Source: Rhodospirillaceae bacterium
GTDB taxonomy: Bacteria; Pseudomonadota; Alphaproteobacteria; UBA2966
DNA: 44,556 nt
Direction of reading: 5' to 3'
NCBI GenBank assembly: GCA_002690215.1
Contig: NZDS01000217.1
Coordinates: 1 to 44,556, forward strand
This document shows, in pieces, positions 38,046 to 44,556 of the stretch. The notes under the pieces are model-generated. The model worked only from the letters and a program-made list of their open reading frames with translations, searched no databases and had not been told where the DNA came from. The first letter of the stretch is position 1. The number at the start of each line of letters is the position of its first letter. Position numbers and translations under genes: made by a program.

Positions 38046-38477
38046 CTACTGGCCTTCCGCAACCTCACCGGTAACGCCGGCGATGCCGGAAATTGCCTTG
38101 GTCAGCTCGAATACCCGCTTGCGCACCAAGGGGTCCGTTATCTTGTAATAAGCGCGAACCAATTCGAGAGTTTCGCGGCGGACGAATTGGTCTTGCTCGA
38201 ACTTTTCCACACTGTCTTCGCTAAGGCCAGGCCCGCGCCCCGTCACCGAGGCCGGCATATCGTCGAAAAAGAAGCTTACCGGTACGTCCAACACTTGCGC
38301 GAATTGGTAGAGCCGGCTGGAACCGATACGGTTGGCGCCACGCTCGTATTTCTGGATCTGCTGAAAGGTGAGGCTGACAGCCTGGCCCAGTTTTTCCTGG
38401 CTCATGCCTAGCAGAGTTCGGCGCAGGCGCACGCGGCCGCCAACATGAACGTCGATGGGATTGGGAATCTTGGCCAC
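38046..38477 (-). CDS. XRE-family helix-turn-helix regulator (PhrR-like)
   Basis: A 143-residue repressor-like protein. The HTH (about 14-68) reads VGGRVRLRRTLLGMSQEKLGQ in two parts and TFQQIQKYERGANRIGSSRLYQ. FFFDDMP follows, and the C-terminal helical region includes VRAYYKITDPLVRKRVFELTKA. The pattern matches the conserved alphaproteobacterial regulator often next to lnt and metK. The GTG at 38477 has GAGG eight bases upstream. A promoter and an overlapping palindrome lie upstream, suggesting autorepression. It may regulate metK, but that is inference. Confidence 0.87.
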   Translation of the reverse strand: MAKIPNPIDVHVGGRVRLRRTLLGMSQEKLGQAVSLTFQQIQKYERGANRIGSSRLYQFAQVLDVPVSFFFDDMPASVTGRGPGLSEDSVEKFEQDQFVRRETLELVRAYYKITDPLVRKRVFELTKAISGIAGVTGEVAEGQ

Positions 38478-38587
38478 CTGTTCGACCTCCGCGCCATTGC
38501 ATCCGCGGCCCAACCCGCCATCCGATTCTGGGAGCGGGAACCCGCCTGGAAAGTGCAAGAATATTGGTTCCGCAACTACTCATGGTG

Positions 38588-38617
38588 TTAATAGGATATG
38601 CAGGTATGCTCGGTCAA
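38588..38617 (-). promoter_or_regulatory. Promoter of the XRE regulator gene
   Basis: On the minus strand TTGACC (38617-38612), an 18-bp spacer and TATTAA (38593-38588). The -35 box overlaps the palindrome at 38615-38628. The leader to the GTG would be about 105 nt. Confidence 0.6.
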
Positions 38618-38628
38618 TAAGATTATTG
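38615..38628. promoter_or_regulatory. Palindromic operator overlapping the XRE promoter
   Basis: CAATAAGATTATTG is a perfect 6+2+6 inverted repeat covering the edge of the -35 element. Size and position suit a dimeric XRE repressor. Confidence 0.5.
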
Positions 38629-38720
38629 GCGGATTATCCCGTCATCGGTGCTGCCAGCTACAGTAGGTTTTTGTCGTTATGCGTTTTTCGACTCGGTCGC
38701 GAGCGCGACTTTGAATGTCC

Positions 38721-40313
38721 TCAGCGTTCGGCCAAATGCTGACGCAATTTGACGAATGCCAAAAAAACAGCCGCCACGGTCAACAGCAGCCCAATCCCGA
38801 TATCTCCGAAACGGGCGTAAGGCGGCGGCGTCGCCAGCGCCTTTGGCAACTGCGAATCTATGATGCCCGCTTGCCCCAGGCCGAGTCGCCGGAGCACCCG
38901 GCCGTAGCCGTCGACGACGCCGGATATGCCGGTATTGGCCACCCGCACCAGGGGCAGACCTTCCTCGACGGCACGTACCCGGGCCATGGCAAAATGTTGA
39001 TAGGGGCCGGCGCTGCGACCATACCAGGCATCGTTGGTGAGATTGAGCAGCCAGCCGGGACGGGCCCCCGGTGCCACCACCTCGGCGGGAAATATCACCT
39101 CATAGCAGATCAAAGGGCTGAACGGCGGCAGGCCCGCCAGACTAAGGCTACGACGACCCGCTCCGGCCGCGAACCCGGCCGCCCCGCGAGCCAGCTTGCT
39201 GAAGCCCAATCGGGCCAGAACGGGGGCAAAGGGCAGGTACTCGCCGAAAGGCACCAGGTGGCCCTTGTCGTAGGCTGCGACGACGCCACCGTTAACGTCC
39301 AGCGCCAGCATGCTGTTCCAAATCCGCGGCACGCCGGCGGCATCGGGGGCCGCCCTGAGACCGCCGGTCAACACCAGCCCGGAGGGACCCACCAGACCAC
39401 CCACCAGCGCCGCCGCCACCTTGTCGCGCTGCAAGAAATAGGGGACTGCGGTTTCCGGCCAGACGACGTGACTGACGGCCTCGTTGCCCGGCCCTGAACT
39501 GAGTTGCAGATGGCGGCCCAGGTTGGCCTCGCGCAGGTCGGCCCGCCACTTTTTCTCCTGGCTCAGATTGGCTTGCACCAGGCGCAGCCGCACCCCGGGC
39601 ACTCCGGCAGCCGGGTCCGCCGGACCGGGCAGCCGGGCGGCACCGCCCAGCCACAACAGCACCAGCACCAGCCCGGCCACCAATGGAGGCGCCCAGCCCC
39701 TGCTTCCCCCGCTGCCGCCGCCGGTTGGCGTCGCCAGCGTCGCCGCCGCGGCGGCTGAGGCCACCGTGACGAAACTGAGCCCATAAATACCGACCAGCGC
39801 GGCAAACTGCAGCATCTCTTCCGAAACCGTCCAGACGTAGCCCATCAAATTCCAGGGAAAGCCGGTAAAGAGATGGCCGCGCAACCATTCGGCGGCCGTC
39901 CAGGCAAGGGCCAGGGCCAGCACCCGCGCAGCACCCCCGAGCCTCCCACCTAGATCCGTCGAATAGACCGCCAGGGTGGCCAGGCCGTGAAACAGCGCCA
40001 GCAACAGCGGCAGGCCGACCACCGCCAGGGGCAGCAGCCAGGCGTGGCGGCCAGCATCGATCAGCAGCGCAAAACCGATCCAATAGAGACTGCAGAGGAA
40101 AAAGCCGAAAGCGAACCAAAAGCCGACGGCATAGGCCGCGCGGCGGTGCTGACTGCCATCGTTGAGCCAGACCAGGACGACGAAGGCGGGAACCAACAGC
40201 GGCAACAAGTGCAACGGTGGCAGCGCAGCGCTAGCCAGGGCGCCGGCTACCAGGGCAACAGCGTAGCGCCGCCAACCGGTCAGGGCCGCAAGCCTCGAGG
40301 CCAGCCGGCTCAT
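38721..40313 (-). CDS. lnt: Apolipoprotein N-acyltransferase
   Basis: A 530-residue inner-membrane enzyme that adds the third acyl chain to the N-terminal cysteine of lipoproteins. The N-terminal 225 residues contain about seven hydrophobic segments; a periplasmic nitrilase-like domain follows with the triad Glu287 (WPETAVPY), Lys350 (YDKGHLVPFGEYLPF) and Cys403 (PLICYEVIF). A C-terminal hydrophobic segment ends the protein. It follows corC as in many Proteobacteria. Confidence 0.95.
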   Translation of the reverse strand: MSRLASRLAALTGWRRYAVALVAGALASAALPPLHLLPLLVPAFVVLVWLNDGSQHRRAAYAVGFWFAFGFFLCSLYWIGFALLIDAGRHAWLLPLAVVGLPLLLALFHGLATLAVYSTDLGGRLGGAARVLALALAWTAAEWLRGHLFTGFPWNLMGYVWTVSEEMLQFAALVGIYGLSFVTVASAAAAATLATPTGGGSGGSRGWAPPLVAGLVLVLLWLGGAARLPGPADPAAGVPGVRLRLVQANLSQEKKWRADLREANLGRHLQLSSGPGNEAVSHVVWPETAVPYFLQRDKVAAALVGGLVGPSGLVLTGGLRAAPDAAGVPRIWNSMLALDVNGGVVAAYDKGHLVPFGEYLPFAPVLARLGFSKLARGAAGFAAGAGRRSLSLAGLPPFSPLICYEVIFPAEVVAPGARPGWLLNLTNDAWYGRSAGPYQHFAMARVRAVEEGLPLVRVANTGISGVVDGYGRVLRRLGLGQAGIIDSQLPKALATPPPYARFGDIGIGLLLTVAAVFLAFVKLRQHLAER

Positions 40314-40336
40314 GGTCGCACCGCCCGGTCCGGCAC

Positions 40337-41314
<978 letters not shown>

Positions 41315-41320
41315 CGACTC

Positions 41321-41863
41321 TCAGTCTCCGCGGTCTTTGGGACCATCGGGGGTGGCATAGGGATCGCCGACGCCGAGGGCAGCCAGCAGCCGGCGTTCCA
41401 GGTCCTCCATGGCCGCCGCTTCTGCGGCGTCCCCATGGTCGAAGCCCCTGAGGTGTAGCACCCCATGGACCACCAGATGAGCTGTGTGATCAGCCAATGT
41501 CTTTCCCTGGTCGCGCGCCTCGCCAGCCACCGTTTCATAGGCCAGCACCACATCGCCCAGCAGTCCGGGCAGCCCTGTGGCGGCTTCGGCCGCGTCCTCA
41601 TCGCCGGGAAAGGCGAGCACGTTGGTAGTCCGGTCGCGGCCCCGATAATGGGCATTGAGCGTCTGCACCTGGGCATCGTCGGTGAGCAGCACGGAGACTT
41701 CTATGTCGGCTTCGCCGGGCTCGGCAGTGGCCGCGACAGTGGCCCGGACCGCCCGCTCGACCAGGACCTCCGGTCCCTCAGCATGGTCCGCCCAGGGCGC
41801 TGCAGCGACGCTGACCACGACCTCGATATGGCTCGGACCACAGGATGCTGCCGGCTCAGGCAT
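41321..41863 (-). CDS. ybeY: Endoribonuclease YbeY (rRNA maturation)
   Basis: A 180-residue single-strand-specific metallo-endoribonuclease acting in 16S rRNA 3' processing and ribosome quality control. The zinc motif HxxxHxxxxxH appears as HLVVHGVLHLRGFDH. TNVLAFPGD and DVVLAYETV are family features. The ATG at 41863 overlaps the phoH stop by eight bases and has GGGGA upstream. The C-terminal tail is slightly extended with YATPDGPKDRGD. Confidence 0.93.
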   Translation of the reverse strand: MPEPAASCGPSHIEVVVSVAAAPWADHAEGPEVLVERAVRATVAATAEPGEADIEVSVLLTDDAQVQTLNAHYRGRDRTTNVLAFPGDEDAAEAATGLPGLLGDVVLAYETVAGEARDQGKTLADHTAHLVVHGVLHLRGFDHGDAAEAAAMEDLERRLLAALGVGDPYATPDGPKDRGD

Positions 41864-42914
41864 CTTTGTCCCCAGTATCGCCAGTATTGCCACTCTCGCC
41901 GCGCCGGCGGTCGCGCTCGTCATAGGCTCGCACGATGCGGGTCACCAGGGGATGGCGGACCACGTCGGCGGAAGTGAAGCGGACGAAGCGGACGCCCTCG
42001 ACACCGGCCAGCAACTCGGCGGCGTCGGCCAGGCCCGAGCGTTTGCCCCGCGGCAGGTCGATTTGCGACAGATCGCCTGTCACCACCATGCGCGAATCCT
42101 CGCCCAACCGGGTCAGCAGCATCTTCATCTGTACCGCAGAGGTATTCTGCGCCTCGTCGACGATGACGAAGGCCCGTGTCAGCGTGCGGCCGCGCATGAA
42201 TGCCACCGGCGCCACCTCGATCTCGCCGCTTTCGATACGCCGCATAACCTGGTCGGTGGGCAACATATCGTTGAGCGCGTCAAACAGCGGCCGCAAATAG
42301 GGATCGACCTTGTCCCGCAAATCGCCGGGCAGAAAGCCCAAGTTCTCACCTGCCTCGACCGCCGGCCGCGACAGGATGATGCGCTCGACCAGGCCGTCGA
42401 GCAGCATCGAGACGCCGACCGCCACGGCCAGATAGGTCTTGCCGGTGCCGGCCGGCCCCAGACCGAACACCAACTCACCGGAGCGCAAGCTGCGCACGTA
42501 GTCGGCCTGCACCGGTGAGCGCGGCGTGATAACCCGGCGGCGGGTGCGGATGATGACGTCTTCGGCCATGGCCGCCGCTTCGGCCGCCTCGGCACTGCGG
42601 CCCACCGTGGCCTCGGCCATGCGGATGGCGCCGTCGACCTCGCCGCTGCCGGTGTCCAGGCCTTGCTGCAAGCGGGCATAGAGATCGGTCAGCACCGCCT
42701 GAGCCACCTGCTGCGACCATAAGCTGCCCTCGATCGAGAGGCGGTTGCCGCGGGGCGTGATCGAGACCTCGAGACGCTTCTCGATGAGGGCCAAATTGCG
42801 GTCGTGCTCGCCGAACAGCGGCGTCAACAGACCGTTGTCGTCGAAATCCATAAAAAGCGGCGCCGGGCCGCTGTCAGCATCGGTCTTCAAGTTTGCTCGG
42901 TCCTCACGCTGCAT
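41856..42914 (-). CDS. PhoH-like ATPase (YbeZ)
   Basis: A 352-residue PhoH-family P-loop ATPase with an N-terminal single-strand nucleic-acid binding region. Walker A GPAGTGKT is at 153-160, and VIVDEAQNT and GDLSQIDLP complete the ATPase core. It is a partner of YbeY in rRNA processing in other Proteobacteria. The ATG at 42914 has a G-run upstream and overlaps miaB by 11 bases; an in-frame ATG at 42932 lacks a ribosome-binding site. Confidence 0.92.
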   Translation of the reverse strand: MQREDRANLKTDADSGPAPLFMDFDDNGLLTPLFGEHDRNLALIEKRLEVSITPRGNRLSIEGSLWSQQVAQAVLTDLYARLQQGLDTGSGEVDGAIRMAEATVGRSAEAAEAAAMAEDVIIRTRRRVITPRSPVQADYVRSLRSGELVFGLGPAGTGKTYLAVAVGVSMLLDGLVERIILSRPAVEAGENLGFLPGDLRDKVDPYLRPLFDALNDMLPTDQVMRRIESGEIEVAPVAFMRGRTLTRAFVIVDEAQNTSAVQMKMLLTRLGEDSRMVVTGDLSQIDLPRGKRSGLADAAELLAGVEGVRFVRFTSADVVRHPLVTRIVRAYDERDRRRGESGNTGDTGDKDA

Positions 42915-44277
42915 CGGCCCCCAGCTCGTCATGCGGGTCGGCCAGTCTGGCGGCCAGGCTGTTGGCCATGCCGCGCTCGATGGTCACATTGACGACTTTA
43001 CCCAAAAGCTGGGACGGCGCCGGCAGGTGCACGGCCTGCATATAGGGGCTGCGCCCGACAAGCTGGCCGGGTTGGCGCCCCGGGCGCTCCAGCAACACCT
43101 CGAGCCGGCGCCCCTCGCAGGAACGATTGAAGGCCAATTGCTGGGCGTCGAGCAGGTTCTGCAGCTCGGCCAGGCGTGCGATCTTGAGCGCCTCCGGCAA
43201 TTGCCCCTCGAGGTCTGCCGCCGGCGTGCCGGGCCGGGCGCTGTATTTGAAGGAATAGGCGCTGGCGTAGCCCACCTCGCGGACCAGGGTGATGGTGGCG
43301 GCGAAATCGGCGTCGCTTTCGCCGGGAAAACCGACGATGAAGTCGCCCGAAATCGCCAAATCGGGGCGCGCCGCCCGCAGCCGCTCGACCAGACGCAAAT
43401 AGTCCTCGGCCCGGTGCCGTCGGCCCATGGCGGCCAGCACGGCATCGGAACCCGACTGCACCGGCAGGTGGAGGTACGGCATCAAGGCAGGCACTTCGGC
43501 ATGGGCGGCGATCAGCTCGGCCTCCATGTCGAGCGGGTGGGAAGTTGTGTAGCGCAGCCGTGACAGGCCTTCGAGGCCGGCCAAATGGCGGATCAGACTG
43601 GCCAGCCCCCAGGGCCGCCCGTCCGGGCCATCGGGGCCAGCACCGTGGTAGGCGTTGACGTTCTGGCCAAGGAGCGTGATCTCGCGGCAGCCACCGGCCA
43701 GCAGGCGCTCGGCCTCTGCTGTGACGTCGGCCACCGGGCGCGAATATTCGGCGCCACGAGTGTAGGGCACGACGCAGAAGCTGCAGAACTTGTCGCAGCC
43801 CTCCTGCACCGTGAGAAAGACGCTGGGGCCGCGGCCGCCGGCTTCCTCGGGCAGGTGGTCGAATTTGGCAGCCGCCGGAAAGTCGGTGTCGATGGCAGCT
43901 CCGGCTCCGGTCCTCACCCCAGCCAACAGCTCGGGCAGGCGGTGAAAGGCCTGCGGTCCGACTACCAGATCGACCCAAGGCGCGCGCCGGCGCACTTCTT
44001 CGCCTTCGGCCTGGGCCACACAACCGGCCACGGCTATGACCAGATCGTGCCCTGTGGCCCGCCGGTTTTGCTTGAGAGCACGCAGCCGGCCCAATTCCGA
44101 ATAGACCTTTTCCGCCGCCTTTTCACGAATGTGGCAGGTGTTGAGGATGACCATGTCGGCTTCCTCGGCCGCCGCCGCAACGCCATAGCCCTGGGGCGCC
44201 AAGAGATCCGCCATACGCGCGGAATCATAGGCGTTCATCTGACAGCCGTAGGTTTTGACGAACAGCTTCTTGGCCAA
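42904..44277 (-). CDS. miaB: tRNA-2-methylthio-N6-isopentenyladenosine synthase MiaB
   Basis: A 457-residue radical-SAM methylthiotransferase that converts i6A37 to ms2i6A37 in tRNA. The N-terminal auxiliary cluster Cys are in KTYGCQMN (Cys12), [10 protein letters not shown] (Cys48) and VAGCVAQ (Cys86). The radical SAM cluster CxxxCxxC is Cys161/165/168 (CDKFCSFC). A C-terminal TRAM domain ends the protein. No ATG begins the family N-terminus; TTG at 44277 gives (M)[10 protein letters not shown] and is preferred over a TTG at 44334. It heads the miaB-phoH-ybeY-corC-lnt cluster. Confidence 0.93.
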   Translation of the reverse strand: MAKKLFVKTYGCQMNAYDSARMADLLAPQGYGVAAAAEEADMVILNTCHIREKAAEKVYSELGRLRALKQNRRATGHDLVIAVAGCVAQAEGEEVRRRAPWVDLVVGPQAFHRLPELLAGVRTGAGAAIDTDFPAAAKFDHLPEEAGGRGPSVFLTVQEGCDKFCSFCVVPYTRGAEYSRPVADVTAEAERLLAGGCREITLLGQNVNAYHGAGPDGPDGRPWGLASLIRHLAGLEGLSRLRYTTSHPLDMEAELIAAHAEVPALMPYLHLPVQSGSDAVLAAMGRRHRAEDYLRLVERLRAARPDLAISGDFIVGFPGESDADFAATITLVREVGYASAYSFKYSARPGTPAADLEGQLPEALKIARLAELQNLLDAQQLAFNRSCEGRRLEVLLERPGRQPGQLVGRSPYMQAVHLPAPSQLLGKVVNVTIERGMANSLAARLADPHDELGADAA

Positions 44278-44353
44278 AGGCGCTCTCAGCCCTTGCTTGG
44301 ACGCGGGCCGCCATCCGGCGCGCGGCAGTCGCAAGGCACGGATCTATTTGAAA

Positions 44354-44381
44354 ACACTAGCACTTATCGAATGGCTGTCAA
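44354..44381 (-). promoter_or_regulatory. Promoter of miaB
   Basis: A consensus -35 TTGACA (44381-44376 on the minus strand), a 16-bp spacer and TAGTGT (44359-44354). The -10 is weak. It would give a leader of about 70 nt to the TTG start. Confidence 0.5.
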
Positions 44382-44389
44382 GCCACAGG

Positions 44390-44433
44390 GGCCAAAACGG
44401 GGCCAAAACTGGGCCAAACCTCGGCCAAACGTG
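44390..44433. repeat. Four-copy 11-bp tandem repeat
   Basis: GGCCAAAACGG, GGCCAAAACTG, GGCCAAACCTC and GGCCAAACGTG start at 44390, 44401, 44412 and 44423, an exact 11-bp period close to one helical turn. It lies just upstream of the miaB promoter and ahead of the possible plus-strand gene at the right edge. Confidence 0.75.
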
Positions 44434-44512
44434 GACCGGATTGGGGGCAAAGGTTATCTTCACCCCCATTTCCCAGATGAACTCGTTAATCGATGCCCTG
44501 AGATGGAGATTA

Positions 44513-44521
44513 TGCTATAAG
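44513..44521 (+). promoter_or_regulatory. Possible extended -10 promoter at right edge
   Basis: TGCTATAAG matches an extended -10 element. No -35 is clear. It would drive the possible gene starting at 44543. Confidence 0.3.
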
Positions 44522-44542
44522 AATCAATATGTTGAGGAGTTG

Positions 44543-44556
44543 ATGGAGTGGTTGGC
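44543..44556 (+). CDS. Possible start of a plus-strand gene
   Basis: An ATG with GAGGAG four bases upstream begins MEWL and runs off the window edge. A nearby ATG at 44529 meets a stop after four codons, so 44543 is preferred. Too little is present for identification. Confidence 0.3.

Noticed and set aside
38690-38708. GTCGCG-AG-CGCGAC palindrome after lnt as a terminator
   Set aside because: On the minus strand no T tract follows the stem, so terminator function is not supported.
44434-44470. TGGGGG...CCCCCA hairpin at the right edge
   Set aside because: A 6-bp stem with a 15-base loop and no U tract is not convincing as a terminator.

Overview
The window looks like a G+C-rich chromosomal segment of an alphaproteobacterium, probably Rhodospirillales or a related lineage. 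The evidence is gene content and order: miaB-phoH-ybeY-corC-lnt-xre-metK-trmB-rimP-nusA-ylxR-infB-rbfA-truB-rpsO-pnp in one direction, ech-rpsT-rhodanese-dnaA-dnaN-recF-gyrB in the other, mutM/ubiE-ubiB-coaBC-dut between them, and an Irr-type Fur regulator with the haem-binding HHH motif. I saw no rRNA, tRNA, insertion sequence, prophage or CRISPR array. Almost everything is core housekeeping DNA.

Layout. 1-220: start of a minus-strand gene running off the left edge, a palindromic interspersed repeat and a terminator. 218-1906: divergent SH3-domain exported protein and D-glycerate dehydrogenase. 1970-8345 (minus): ubiE, ubiB, coaBC, dut, an Rrf2 regulator, cysK and a MoeB/ThiF-type E1 enzyme, tightly packed. 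8421-18392 (plus): mutM, a small exported protein, enoyl-CoA hydratase, rpsT, rhodanese, dnaA, dnaN, recF, gyrB. 18399-20631: a half-size TMEM165/GDT1 cation transporter divergent from a class A penicillin-binding protein. 20628-26321 (minus): nitronate-monooxygenase-like flavoprotein, irr, rubrerythrin, a two-cluster Fe-S/CCG protein, a DUF3501 protein and a short MetE-like zinc protein. 26370-44277 (minus): RNA processing and translation (pnp to rimP), then trmB, metK, an XRE regulator, lnt, corC, ybeY, phoH, miaB. 44278-44556: miaB promoter, an 11-bp tandem repeat and possibly the start of a plus-strand gene.

How the genes work together. The right half couples transcription termination and antitermination (NusA), ribosome maturation (RimP, RbfA, YbeY), initiation (IF2, S15), tRNA and rRNA modification (TruB, MiaB, TrmB) and RNA decay (PNPase). 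The middle left holds replication initiation and the sliding clamp. The 20.6-26.3 kb block is the least explained part: an iron-responsive regulator, a good candidate Irr box just upstream of a rubredoxin-less rubrerythrin, and a conserved Fe-S protein/DUF3501 pair form a plausible iron- and peroxide-response module whose chemistry is not established. Other points of interest are a Fpg (mutM) with an internal 24-bp duplication and a lost fourth zinc ligand, an intrinsic terminator between a promoter and the rimP-nusA operon, five consecutive hairpins before pnp, and a palindrome over the -35 box of the XRE gene.
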